A DNA stretch of 14,378 bases from positions 396,395 to 410,772 of the forward strand of contig JADLKH010000005.1 of NCBI GenBank assembly GCA_015657435.1, given 5' to 3'. This document shows positions 1 through 7,343 of this stretch, one piece after another. A model generated the notes under the pieces. It was not told the DNA's origin and did no database searches. It saw only the letters and a list, made by a program, of their open reading frames with translations. The stretch's first letter is position 1, and every line of letters begins with the position of its first letter. This DNA comes from Synergistales bacterium (GTDB lineage: Bacteria; Synergistota; Synergistia; Synergistales; 79-D21). The position numbers were made by a program, and so were the translations under genes.

Positions 1-43
1 CGCCGAGTAAAAGCCCTATCCCGAAGGGCACCATCCATTCCAT
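1..43 (-). CDS. yvcK: Start of probable YvcK-family protein (partial, runs off the window)
   Basis: An ATG at 43 opens a frame that stays open to the window edge and encodes MEWMVPFGIGLLLG, a hydrophobic start that could be a membrane anchor. It begins two bases after the rapZ stop codon, so the two genes are probably cotranslated. A second in-frame ATG at 34 is an alternative start. The name rests mainly on context: yvcK (gluconeogenesis factor, UDP-sugar-binding) very often follows rapZ/yvcJ. Fourteen residues are too few to prove the family. Confidence 0.45.
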   Translation of the reverse strand, partial: MEWMVPFGIGLLLG

Positions 44-45
44 CG

Positions 46-939
46 CTACCACACCTGCTCCTTGTCGATATCACGGTGCCTCACGACGCAGGCATGGCCC
101 GATTTCCCAAACCGGGCGGCAAACCACTCCGCGACTGCGACAGAGCGGTGCCTGCCTCCGGTGCACCCCACGGCGATGTGGATCTGCGTCTTTCCCGTCC
201 CTTCGTAAAGAGGGACGAGAAGCTCGAACAGTTCCTGCTGGCGCTTGAGAAACTCCGTCGCAGCCGGGGAAGTCTTGAAGACAAACTCGACCACCTCCGG
301 GTCCCTGCCGCTCAATGCCCGCAGGTTGGGTTCGTAGTAGGGGTTGCCTAGGAAACGGACATCGACGAGATAATCGCAGTCCTGCGGAATACCATGCTTG
401 TACCCGAAGGAGGTCAAGAAAAGGGTGAGTCGTCCCGGTGGCGTTCCCAGGCTTTCGAGGACACGGGCACGCAGTTCGGAAACGTTGAGCCCCGTGGTGT
501 CCAGGACGACATCGGCGGCTTCCTTGAGCGGACCCAGGCTTTCCCTTTCCCTCTGGATCCCTTCCTGAGTGGAAAGGTCCGGCCCCAGAGGGTGGCGCCT
601 TCTGGTGCTTTCGAATCGCCTGATCAGGGCCGAGTCGGAAGCATCCATGAACAGCAGCGTGACGCTTCCCAGCCGGCGCTTGAGGCTCTCCATCACGGCC
701 TCGATATCTCTTAGAAGGTCGTCTCCCCTGATGTCGACCACGGCCACGACTCCGTGAAGGACGGCTGCACGGTGCCTCCCGAGAACCTCAATCAGCTGAG
801 GCAAAAGCGATGGGGGGATATTGTCGATGGCAAAAAAGCCCTGATCCTCAAGGATGTGCAGGGCGGTCGACTTCCCTCCGCCGGACATGCCTGTTATGAT
901 GACGATTTTGTCAACGCCCGTGCCCACCGTTTCCGGCAT
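46..939 (-). CDS. rapZ: RapZ/YvcJ-family nucleotide-binding protein
   Basis: This 297-residue protein has the usual RapZ/YvcJ length and both ends of the family. A Walker A P-loop GMSGGGKS lies at residues 17-24, followed by IDNIPPSLLP. DIRG lies at 69-72, and the C-terminal signature GCTGGRHRSVA at 258-268. Known relatives bind and hydrolyse ATP/GTP. In E. coli RapZ is an RNA adaptor that controls amino-sugar synthesis (GlmS) through small RNAs, while in Firmicutes YvcJ is linked to competence. Which role applies here cannot be told from sequence. The start is supported by a GGAGGA ribosome site that overlaps the stop codon of the upstream mog gene, so the two are probably translationally coupled. 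A yvcK-like start follows two bases after its stop. Confidence 0.95.
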   Translation of the reverse strand: MPETVGTGVDKIVIITGMSGGGKSTALHILEDQGFFAIDNIPPSLLPQLIEVLGRHRAAVLHGVVAVVDIRGDDLLRDIEAVMESLKRRLGSVTLLFMDASDSALIRRFESTRRRHPLGPDLSTQEGIQRERESLGPLKEAADVVLDTTGLNVSELRARVLESLGTPPGRLTLFLTSFGYKHGIPQDCDYLVDVRFLGNPYYEPNLRALSGRDPEVVEFVFKTSPAATEFLKRQQELFELLVPLYEGTGKTQIHIAVGCTGGRHRSVAVAEWFAARFGKSGHACVVRHRDIDKEQVW

Positions 940-949
940 GTCCGTCCTC

Positions 950-1789
950 CTAGCCGTGGGAATGGCCGTGTCCCCCTTGAGCTGCGCATTCCCCTTCCCA
1001 CCCGTTCAGGATATCGATCGCATGTCGAAGGACTCCCGAAATCGATTCGTAGCACTGTCGGGCTCCCCTTTCGCTGCCCGGGAAAGCGATCACGAGAGAC
1101 CGGTTCCTCGTCACCGCAAGCCCCCGGCTAAGGATTGAGCGGTCAAGCAGCGGTTCCGTTTTTCTCCTCATGGCTTCGCCTAGTCCCGGGACAATCCTGT
1201 CCGCCACATCCTGCAGGGCTTCAGGGGTCACATCCCTTTCGGAAAGCCCTGTCCCGCCGGTGACGAGGATCAGGTGGAGAGAGTCTGCATCGGCCCAATC
1301 CCTGATCGTCCCGGCAATCACGGAACGATCGTCCGGAACGATGGCCCGCTTCGATACCGTGGCCCCGAGAGGGATCACCAGTTCCTCGAGAGCGGGTCCG
1401 GCGGTGTCTTTCCTTTCCCCTCTGCTTCCCTTGTCGCTGACCGTCAGGATCCCTACCCTGACCGGCCTGAGGAGGTGTGTTTTTTGCGAAAGGGAAACAA
1501 AACCGCCCTTGACCGGCAGAAGGCTGAAGAATGTCCCTACAGGCTTCCCGATCGACAGGACAGGGCCCTCCTTGCCGAAAGAGACGAAAGCCCCTTCCTC
1601 CATCGGACAATCCAAAGAGAAGACAATCTGCCACTGTCCTTCTTCCAGGCTGTCGGTGTGGCCGGGACCCGACCCCAGGATTTCCGCGGGTTTTCCGTTC
1701 ACCCTGCACTCCCCGTCATTCCCGGTGTGAAGGTAGATCACAGGGAGGCTGTATTGATTCGAACCGTCTACAAGACGAATGACCCTCAT
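950..1789 (-). CDS. mog: MogA/MoaB-type molybdopterin adenylyltransferase with an extra N-terminal domain
   Basis: The 279-residue protein has two parts. Residues about 110-263 are a MogA/MoaB domain: it opens RVGILTVSDKGSRGERKDT and carries the family motif VTGGTGLSERDVTPEA at 177-191 and FPGSERG near 236. Such domains bind molybdopterin and adenylate it with ATP, preparing it for metal insertion by MoeA. Residues 1-109 are a beta-rich extension that I do not recognise; it lacks an obvious MOSC cysteine motif. The C-terminus ends in a histidine-rich tail (GGHGHSHG) that could bind metal. The frame stays open upstream to 1978, but the ATG at 1789 is the likely start: it has an AGGAGGG ribosome site and overlaps the moaC stop as ATGA. 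The upstream extension only shadows moaC. Confidence 0.9.
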   Translation of the reverse strand: MRVIRLVDGSNQYSLPVIYLHTGNDGECRVNGKPAEILGSGPGHTDSLEEGQWQIVFSLDCPMEEGAFVSFGKEGPVLSIGKPVGTFFSLLPVKGGFVSLSQKTHLLRPVRVGILTVSDKGSRGERKDTAGPALEELVIPLGATVSKRAIVPDDRSVIAGTIRDWADADSLHLILVTGGTGLSERDVTPEALQDVADRIVPGLGEAMRRKTEPLLDRSILSRGLAVTRNRSLVIAFPGSERGARQCYESISGVLRHAIDILNGWEGECAAQGGHGHSHG

Positions 1790-2277
1790 CTTTTCCCTCC
1801 TGAGGCAGCCCGGTATTCTCCGCTCTTTCCACCCTTTTTCATGAGAAGGCGGATATCCCGGATTTCGATTCCCTTGTCCAGAGCCTTGCACATGTCGTAA
1901 ACGGTCAGGGCAGCGACGGAAACACCGGTCAAGGCTTCCATTTCCACCCCGGTGACCTCCCGGGCCTTCACCTCGCACTCGATCCTGACCGCCTTTCTTT
2001 CCGGCACAAGTTCACAGCGGAGGGAGGCCTTGTCAAGACGGATACCGTGGCAAAGGGGGATCAACACGGGGGTCTGCTTCGCTCCCTGAATACCCGCCAG
2101 TTCGGCAATCCGGAGGACATCGCCTTTCTTGACCGCGCTGTCCCGAACTGCCGCGAAAACCGTATCGGGAAGGAACACCCACCCCTCTGCGATCGCTTCC
2201 CTTTCAGTTTCGGGTTTCCCGGACACATCCACCATCACGGGGTGCCCATCCCTGTCCAGATGCGTGAATTCCCCCAT
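1786..2277 (-). CDS. moaC: Cyclic pyranopterin monophosphate synthase MoaC
   Basis: MoaC converts the MoaA product, 3',8-cyclo-dihydro-GTP, into cyclic pyranopterin monophosphate, the second step of molybdenum-cofactor synthesis. The 163-residue length is typical. The conserved blocks AGIQGAKQTPVLIPLCHG, VTGVEMEALTGV and YDMCKALDKG are all present. The residues known to matter in the E. coli enzyme fall at the same numbers here (K51, H77, D128, K131), so the enzyme should be active. It starts three bases after the moaA stop, with a GGGGGATGA ribosome site inside the end of moaA, and its stop overlaps the mog start by four bases. The gene therefore sits in a tightly coupled moaA-moaC-mog run. 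Confidence 0.96.
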   Translation of the reverse strand: MGEFTHLDRDGHPVMVDVSGKPETEREAIAEGWVFLPDTVFAAVRDSAVKKGDVLRIAELAGIQGAKQTPVLIPLCHGIRLDKASLRCELVPERKAVRIECEVKAREVTGVEMEALTGVSVAALTVYDMCKALDKGIEIRDIRLLMKKGGKSGEYRAASGGKR

Positions 2278-2280
2278 CTG

Positions 2281-3195
2281 TCATCCCCCTATCCGGGACA
2301 TATGCTGGGAGGAAGCCGCTGCATCCTTCCAGCACTTCGGTTTCCTCTCCGCTTCCGCAAGGATCAGATCGCGAACGGTTTCGAGGTCCCCCCGACGAAG
2401 GGGTTCCCTCAGGGAGATCCCGTCGGCGCTGAACAGACAGCTCCGCAATTCCCCCGAAGCGGTGATTCTCAATCGGTTGCAGGTTTCGCAAAAGTGATGG
2501 CTGACCGCCGCGATAATCCCGAGCCGCTGTCCGTTTTCCGAATGGACAAGGGTACGGGCCGGCCCCTCCGGAACTCCATGATTGGGGTCCCTTTTGCCGC
2601 ATATCTCCGGGATCCATTTATCACCGTCAGGCAGTCCCTTCACGATTTCGTCCGCCGAGATGAACCGGTCCCGGGTCCAAACGGAGTCATCCAGGGGCAT
2701 GAACTCGATCAGCCTGAGGACTGCATCGCAGGATCGCGCGAATCCGAGAAGGGCCGGGATCTCCCCTTCATTGACCCCTCTCATCAGGACCGTGTTGATC
2801 TTGATCGGGATTCGTGATCGGGACCGGAAGGCAACGATCCCCTGCAGTACTTCCTCCAGGGAACCGAGCCGGGTCAATGCCCGGAACTTTTCGGGGTCCA
2901 TCGAATCCAGGCTGATGTTAAGGCCGCAAAGCGGGATCTTCGACAGCTCTTCAGCGCATGGCAGCAGGAAGGACCCATTTGTCGTCAGGGCTACATGAAG
3001 CGTTGGGATTTCTCCGACGAGACGCTTGAGGAAATCGGTCAATCCCTTCCTGACCATGGGCTCGCCTCCTGTGAGACGAACCTTTCTGACCCCCATCCCG
3101 TGAAGGAGCCGGCAAAGGAGCAGAATTTCCTCGTACCGCAGAATCTCATCGTGCCCAAGCCAATTGATCCCATCCTCAGGCATGCATATCGTCAC
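2281..3195 (-). CDS. moaA: GTP 3',8-cyclase MoaA, intact from residue ~25 on; 5' end corrupted in this sequence
   Basis: MoaA is the radical SAM enzyme that rearranges GTP in the first step of molybdenum-cofactor synthesis. The clean frame starts with a GTG at 3195 that is unlikely to be the real start. It encodes VTICMPEDGI, so only the last cysteine of the N-terminal radical-SAM cluster motif (CX3CX2C) is kept. The rest is normal: GGEP at 43-46, the C-terminal cluster motif CETC with a third cysteine 13 residues later (C236, C239, C253), and the family's C-terminal GG. Upstream, 3187-3250 still resembles an N-terminus of the type RHIDYLR..TDRCSYRCTYCMP, but broken by small indels, and is preceded by a good ribosome site at 3257-3265. 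The true start is probably near 3248. As written, the product would lack the SAM cluster. Confidence 0.9.
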   Translation of the reverse strand: MTICMPEDGINWLGHDEILRYEEILLLCRLLHGMGVRKVRLTGGEPMVRKGLTDFLKRLVGEIPTLHVALTTNGSFLLPCAEELSKIPLCGLNISLDSMDPEKFRALTRLGSLEEVLQGIVAFRSRSRIPIKINTVLMRGVNEGEIPALLGFARSCDAVLRLIEFMPLDDSVWTRDRFISADEIVKGLPDGDKWIPEICGKRDPNHGVPEGPARTLVHSENGQRLGIIAAVSHHFCETCNRLRITASGELRSCLFSADGISLREPLRRGDLETVRDLILAEAERKPKCWKDAAASSQHMSRIGG

Positions 3196-3256
3196 AGCCG
3201 GTGTATAGCTACAGTCAGTTAATAGATATGCCTTTTAATATTCAGAGCTGTGTGGT

Positions 3257-3265
3257 CCTCCTTCC
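3257..3265 (-). promoter_or_regulatory. moaA: Probable ribosome binding site of moaA
   Basis: On the minus strand this reads GGAAGGAGG, a near-perfect Shine-Dalgarno sequence. It lies some 60 bases upstream of the GTG that opens the clean moaA frame, about where the true start of a full-length MoaA should be. No start codon stands at the right distance; the bases after it read ACCACACAGC. I infer that the start codon was lost to the sequence damage in this block. Confidence 0.5.
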
Positions 3266-4790
3266 CGATACCTCGGCCATCGATCCGTCCCATGCGCTTC
3301 GACACACTCTCTCTCCGTAGTCTGATAAACGCATTGCCGATTGACACATGTTACACAGGATGGCTTCAGTGTGGTTTCTCGGCCGGCTCAAAATGGGTTC
3401 CCAGGGTGTCCCCTCTTGTCACAGTCAGAGCGTCTAGGCGTTTCCGTCGCTTGGCTCTATCCAGACTGGTCCACCGAAACCCCCGAGGGCGACGGGACTC
3501 GCTCTCCGTCGTGAATGTGAGTCATACGCGGTGTCCTCCGCGACCTCGACTCGGTCTACCAAATCCGCCTCCTGAGAGAACCAGTAAAAAGAAACACCGT
3601 AATGTCTTGCACACCGGCTGACATCTTATACTCGGATCTCTCCTCCACGACAATAAGTGTGTGACAACTCGGAGATATCCTTCGGGCTCCCTCTCGACAC
3701 AAATAGACACGTGTTATTCAGCGTAAAGATTCGTTTCTCACATCCATATATATTTCATTATTAGCAAGTTCCGCCTCAGCTGTCTTAGAGAAAGTCGTGT
3801 ACCGACGTTTTGCCACCAAGACAGTGGCATGGCGGTTGTGCAACCGCAGGGCACGACGCTCTGCGAGGCCACCCTTATCCACCGCTCTCGGATGGCTTGA
3901 TGATCGCGTGCGCGCGTGTGACGGGAGATCGTTCTATATAATGCGTAAATGGCGCCTAGCGTAGAAGACGTCAATCTAGAGGCAGGACTGCTTAGGAAAA
4001 CGACTTACTAATATAGTTCAGAGCCATACCTATACATACCCAATGCGAGAGCTATGGTTGCACGAAGCCCTACGTGAAGGCCGGTCTTCGTCCTAAGCCT
4101 TCGGAAAAGACTCTCGTGCAGGCGAATTCGCCGTTGTGAATACCAGACATTCAGCTTCTTCGCGGACATAATTCGACCGTTTCGGAGACAGGTGTACGTA
4201 ACCGTCCGCCTCATGCACTCGCCCCATCGTTCGCACGCGCGAAACGAGAGAGACCCGAAAACCTTTCCTGCCGCCTATTTTTCGGCCGCCCTTACCTTCA
4301 GCACTCCTCTACCCGGAGGAGACGAGTGCGGGAGCATCATTTCACATTCCTGCCTCCCGTGAAACGCCAAGAGCACCTCGGATCATCGATTCACGGGTCG
4401 CAAGCGAAAGAACCCCTGACATGGCAAGCACTGCGGGAAAAACCCCAAACTCCAGTACCGCCACCGCTGTCGACATCGTGGAAACCCGTGAATCCCGAAG
4501 AAAGTCCACTCTTTCCCACTTGGCCTCCGCATCATTGCGGTCCCGCTCTCCGCCTAAAAGGATCTCTCCCTCCGAGGCGATGACCTCCGCGTGTGGTCAC
4601 GCTTCCCTTTTGCCGTCCAGCGCCGATCAGCACGAGATCATGGGTTCCGCCGCGTTCGGAGAGCTCTTCCACTGACTAATGGCATCATGAATCTCCGCGC
4701 ACATGTACCTGAACATTCCTCTCCGATGTCGCCGAATTCCCTTCCAGAAACCTTGCCCGACTCCGCCTTCCGAGTTTTCGATCCACTCAT
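3260..4790 (-). pseudogene. moeA: Frameshifted remainder of the MoeA-PBP fusion gene (MoeA domain III/IV plus PBP-like domain)
   Basis: This continues the open 4791-5342 frame, through many frameshifts and stops. MoeA features can be picked out in sequence: the molybdopterin-binding part (THDLVLIGAG, KGS, VIASEGEIL, a GIxGFP turn followed by STAVAVLEF) and the C-terminal beta domain (EADGYVH at 4212-4192). Next come traces of the substrate-binding-protein domain found in some MoeA fusions: LFVSRGSPKDI (about 3706-3674), a sequence at 3640-3580 that realigns to EIRYINRQRGAGTR, one at 3526-3440 like YTHIAVAAAVASG, and an ending like EALGGYD near 3300-3265. The whole gene would encode about 630-690 residues. 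Both ends of this interval are approximate. The breakage is probably sequence error, but true decay is not excluded. Confidence 0.65.
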
Positions 4791-5342
4791 TCATCGGACA
4801 AATCTCGTCCCGGTCGGTGATGAAAAGACTTTCGGCCTCGAAAGCGGGATCATCCCCACCCCTGCCCCCAGCAGGAGAGCCAAAAGAGGCGGATCAACGC
4901 TTTCCCCCCGGCGCGCCAGAATCTGGCCCCGCATGACATCCTCGCCAACGGGGCGGACGTTCGAACCCGGAGGCAGGGCTTTGGAAAGGATCAAATCGCC
5001 ATCCTCAGCCGTCGATGTGTCCTCCACCATGGCGACCGCGTCGCTCCAATCCGGAAGAGGACCCCCGGTGTTGACCCATAGGAAATGGTCCCGGGCGAGG
5101 CGGACGACCGTCGCGGTGGTGGCACGGCTTGTTTCGGCCGCCACGACGGCATACCCGTCGACGGCGGACGCGACATAATGCGGCACGTTCCGGTTCGAAA
5201 GGACATCATCCGCCAGGATAAGTCCCTGTCCTCTTTCGGTGGGAATGGCTTCGGCCCGCGGATGCCCAAGTCCCATGGCCGCTGCCAGGATCATTTCCCT
5301 GGCTTCATCAAGGCTGACGTGTTCCCTGCAAGGTTTTACCAT
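4791..5342 (-). CDS. moeA: MoeA-type molybdopterin molybdotransferase (PBP-fusion class), N-terminal part only
   Basis: This is the readable first 183 residues of a second MoeA, which inserts molybdate or tungstate into adenylated molybdopterin. Visible motifs are HYVASAVDGYAV at 55-66, NTGGPLPDWSDAVAMVED at 91-108 and VRPVGEDV at 129-136. The last is characteristic of MoeA proteins that carry a C-terminal periplasmic-binding-protein-like domain. The frame derails exactly where RP(K)V..IPTGDE is expected, giving PKVFSSPTGTRFVR and a stop; a one-base shift restores DEICPMNEWIEN. The truncation therefore marks the edge of the corrupted block rather than a natural C-terminus. The ATG overlaps the end of the upstream moeA by seven bases and has a GGAGG ribosome site, so the two are translationally coupled. 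Confidence 0.85.
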   Translation of the reverse strand: MVKPCREHVSLDEAREMILAAAMGLGHPRAEAIPTERGQGLILADDVLSNRNVPHYVASAVDGYAVVAAETSRATTATVVRLARDHFLWVNTGGPLPDWSDAVAMVEDTSTAEDGDLILSKALPPGSNVRPVGEDVMRGQILARRGESVDPPLLALLLGAGVGMIPLSRPKVFSSPTGTRFVR

Positions 5343-6565
5343 TCCAAAACCTCCACGGTTTCTCCCTTCCTTCGCGTTTCCTCGTTTTCCGTGAGCCGGA
5401 TAAGCCCTTTCGCATCCCTCAGGACCGAGACATACCCCGATTTCCCCGGCATGGGCAGGACTTCACCATTCAGGTCAACAGCAGGAATGAACTCTTCCAC
5501 TCCCGCCTTTCCGAAGACGTCCGAAGCCAAGCGAGCTTGGACAGTCCTGAACGGAAGGGCTTCGATGCCTGCCAGGCGGTAAAGCAGCGGCAGCAGCACC
5601 GTGATTGCGACGATGGAACAGGACAAGGGATGCCCCGGCAGCCCCATGACCAGACGCCTGTCCGGCAGGCAGCCGGCCATGAGAAGGGGTTTCCCGGGGC
5701 TCATGTTGACGCCCCTCACGAGAAGGCCTGGTGAAGGAAGGTTTTCCATGATTTCGGAACAGAAATCCCTGACGCTGACCGAAGACCCTCCACTCAAAAT
5801 CAGGATATCGGCCTCCTCCAGATTTTTCATGACGGATTCAGCGAGGCTCTCCCTGCAATCCGGCACGATTTCCAGGCGCCTGGAGGGAAAACCGTGGCGA
5901 GAAAGCAGGAATTCGAGAAACCAGGCGTTCGCGTCCCTGATCTTCCCAGGCGGGAGCTCCGGCGTCTCAGCGGGAACGATTTCGTCACCGGTCGAAAGGA
6001 TTCCGATCTTCAGGTCAAGGAGTTCAACAGAGCAGATCCCCAATGTTGCCAGGATTCCTACGTTCCGGTAATCCAGCAATTCGCCCGCGCCTAAAATTTT
6101 TTCTCCCCTGACGATTTCCTCCCCGCGGAAAACCAGGTTCTCCCCCGACTGGAGAGCCTTCCTGACTTCCACCCAGTTCCCCGCCTTTACGGTATCTTCG
6201 ACCATAACGACGGCATCGGCCCCCTCCGGGATCATCCCTCCGGTATGGACCAACAGGCACTCCCCTTCCCCGATCGCAGCCTCGGACCACACCCCCATCG
6301 GTATTTCTCCCCTGACCCGGAGGAAAACGGGAAGGGCGTCCGAGGCCCCTGCCGAATCCCCGGACCGGAGCGCATATCCGTCCCGAGTACTGCGGGAAAA
6401 GGGCGGATAATCGAGGGGGGAAAGCCGGTTTTTGCCGCTGCGCTTCCCAAGGGATTCATCCAGGTGTGCAAAACGGCTTTTCAAGGGCCAGGGAAAATCG
6501 AGAGCACTCGAAACATATTCGATTGCGTCTTTTCGCAGCATCAGTTCTTTTGCAAAACCTGACAT
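5336..6565 (-). CDS. moeA: Molybdopterin molybdotransferase MoeA (plain form)
   Basis: The 409-residue protein has the full MoeA layout and length. STRDGYA lies at 59-65, TGGMIPEGADAVVMVED at 108-124, STGDE at 191-195, SGGSSVSVRD at 258-267, SPGKP at 289-293 and GLPGHPLS at 308-315, followed by the C-terminal beta domain. MoeA catalyses metal insertion into adenylated molybdopterin in the cytoplasm. The family's usual SGGVSVG is here SGGSSVS, a mild divergence in the molybdopterin-binding region. The frame stays open to 6868, but the ATG at 6565 is the likely start: homology begins there (KDAIEYVSSAL) and GGTGGAG lies at the right distance. The region above belongs to the SPOR gene. The second moeA overlaps its end by seven bases. 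Confidence 0.94.
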   Translation of the reverse strand: MSGFAKELMLRKDAIEYVSSALDFPWPLKSRFAHLDESLGKRSGKNRLSPLDYPPFSRSTRDGYALRSGDSAGASDALPVFLRVRGEIPMGVWSEAAIGEGECLLVHTGGMIPEGADAVVMVEDTVKAGNWVEVRKALQSGENLVFRGEEIVRGEKILGAGELLDYRNVGILATLGICSVELLDLKIGILSTGDEIVPAETPELPPGKIRDANAWFLEFLLSRHGFPSRRLEIVPDCRESLAESVMKNLEEADILILSGGSSVSVRDFCSEIMENLPSPGLLVRGVNMSPGKPLLMAGCLPDRRLVMGLPGHPLSCSIVAITVLLPLLYRLAGIEALPFRTVQARLASDVFGKAGVEEFIPAVDLNGEVLPMPGKSGYVSVLRDAKGLIRLTENEETRRKGETVEVLEW

Positions 6566-6590
6566 GCGGGGATCTCCACCCTTTTCGATC

Positions 6591-7343
6591 TTAGGGCAGC
6601 CTGACAACAAGGACAGGATACCCTTTTTCGCTGAGCGTCTTCGCCAACTTATCCGCCGCAACCCTCTCGGTGCCTGCCAGGACAAGAACCTTGGACAGCG
6701 TTGCCTCACCGGACTTCGCCTCGACCAGTTTTGCGGGAAATCCTTCCTGCTTGAGCTTCCTGAGGAGGTTTTCGGCGTTGACTCGATCCTTGAAGGCCCC
6801 AACCTGGACATTCCAGGTTTCTTTCCCGAGCTGTTCCGGCGCAGTCTTGGGCTGGGGCGGCGGTGCAACGGTTTTCTGGGTCTGGCTTCCGCCTCCCGGT
6901 GCCGTAACGGGAGGCACGGTCGGTTTCGCAGCGATGGGCTTCGCTACAGGCTTCGCCTGAACGACCTTCGTGTTCTTGGCGGATTCCGGTTTCGTCTGGG
7001 CGCTTCCTTCCGGAACAGCCACTACAGACTCTCCCCCGCCGATTTCTACCGCGTCGGAGCTTGTCTCGTCAACCGAGCCCGTCTCCGTACTTTGTGTCTG
7101 CTCCAAAACGGGAGGGAGGCTCTCTCCATTGGGCGACGGGAAGAAAAACAGACGGATGCCGAACACAAGGGTGCCTACGGCCACCAGACCGACGATTGGA
7201 AGCATGAATTGACCGAAGCCAAACGTCGCCTTCCGGGACCGACTCCTGCGGCTTCTTCTCGAGGGAAGCCTCTTTTGCGGTCTCGGATGACCCGCAGAGG
7301 TGTCTTCTTCCATTTCTTCCCATTCGTCGGGTTCAGATCGCAT
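6591..7343 (-). CDS. Single-pass membrane protein with C-terminal SPOR domain
   Basis: The 250-residue protein has a short acidic start, a basic stretch (KRLPSRRSRRSRSRK, 24-38), one transmembrane segment at about 46-68, then a long low-complexity linker rich in proline, alanine, lysine and threonine with KP repeats. It ends in a SPOR domain at about 175-250 (ETWNVQVGAFKDRVNAENLL ... LVVRLP). SPOR domains bind glycan strands lacking stem peptides, which accumulate at the division septum, so the protein is probably anchored in the inner membrane with the SPOR domain outside. That fits its place just after ftsQAZ; FtsN and DedD have the same architecture, but equivalence is not shown. The ATG at 7343 has a GGGGGAGA ribosome site and overlaps the upstream radical SAM gene by 11 bases. 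The open frame above 7343 is a shadow of that gene. Confidence 0.88.
   Translation of the reverse strand: MRSEPDEWEEMEEDTSAGHPRPQKRLPSRRSRRSRSRKATFGFGQFMLPIVGLVAVGTLVFGIRLFFFPSPNGESLPPVLEQTQSTETGSVDETSSDAVEIGGGESVVAVPEGSAQTKPESAKNTKVVQAKPVAKPIAAKPTVPPVTAPGGGSQTQKTVAPPPQPKTAPEQLGKETWNVQVGAFKDRVNAENLLRKLKQEGFPAKLVEAKSGEATLSKVLVLAGTERVAADKLAKTLSEKGYPVLVVRLP

Larger units (their letters stand above)
3187..4825. other. Corrupted block: coding sequence broken by dense small indels and substitutions
   Basis: This 1.6 kb holds no full gene in any frame and is poorer in G+C than its flanks (for example 38% at 3721-3780). It is not an ordinary spacer. Minus-strand fragments match the missing part of a MoeA-PBP fusion in order: DEICPMNEWIEN (from 4809), HDLVLIGAG..KGS (from 4642), HAEVIASEGEIL (4593-4558), FFGIHGFP (4502-4479), STAVAVLEF (from 4473), EADGYVHLSP (from 4212), LFVSRGSPKDI (about 3706-3674), then EIR..., YTHI... 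and EALGGYD-like traces down to 3263, and then the moaA start. Consecutive fragments lie in different frames, often only a few bases apart. The stretch 3720-4140 is too damaged to read, but its length fits the missing N-terminal lobe of the PBP domain. The simplest reading is unpolished sequence. Confidence 0.75.

Noticed and set aside
1790..1978. 63-residue upstream extension of the mog frame
   Set aside because: It overlaps the conserved end of moaC in another frame; the ATG at 1789 has a strong ribosome site and the ATGA overlap.
3250..4583. Several small open frames (60-120 codons) on both strands in the damaged block, considered as small accessory or novel genes
   Set aside because: None has a ribosome site with coding-like composition, and the minus strand of the same bases realigns to MoeA-PBP and MoaA, which explains the region without new genes.
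3187..4825. Inserted mobile element or horizontally acquired island, suggested by lower G+C
   Set aside because: No transposase, terminal inverted repeats or target duplication is visible, and the block contains the expected continuation of its neighbours at about the expected length, so nothing needs to have been inserted.
6566..6868. 101-residue upstream extension of the plain moeA frame
   Set aside because: It lies over the SPOR domain in another frame and is rich in arginine and serine; MoeA homology begins just after the ATG at 6565.
6900..7000. Repetitive KP/AKP-coding stretch considered as a DNA repeat array
   Set aside because: It is a low-complexity proline/lysine linker in the SPOR protein, without regular unit length.
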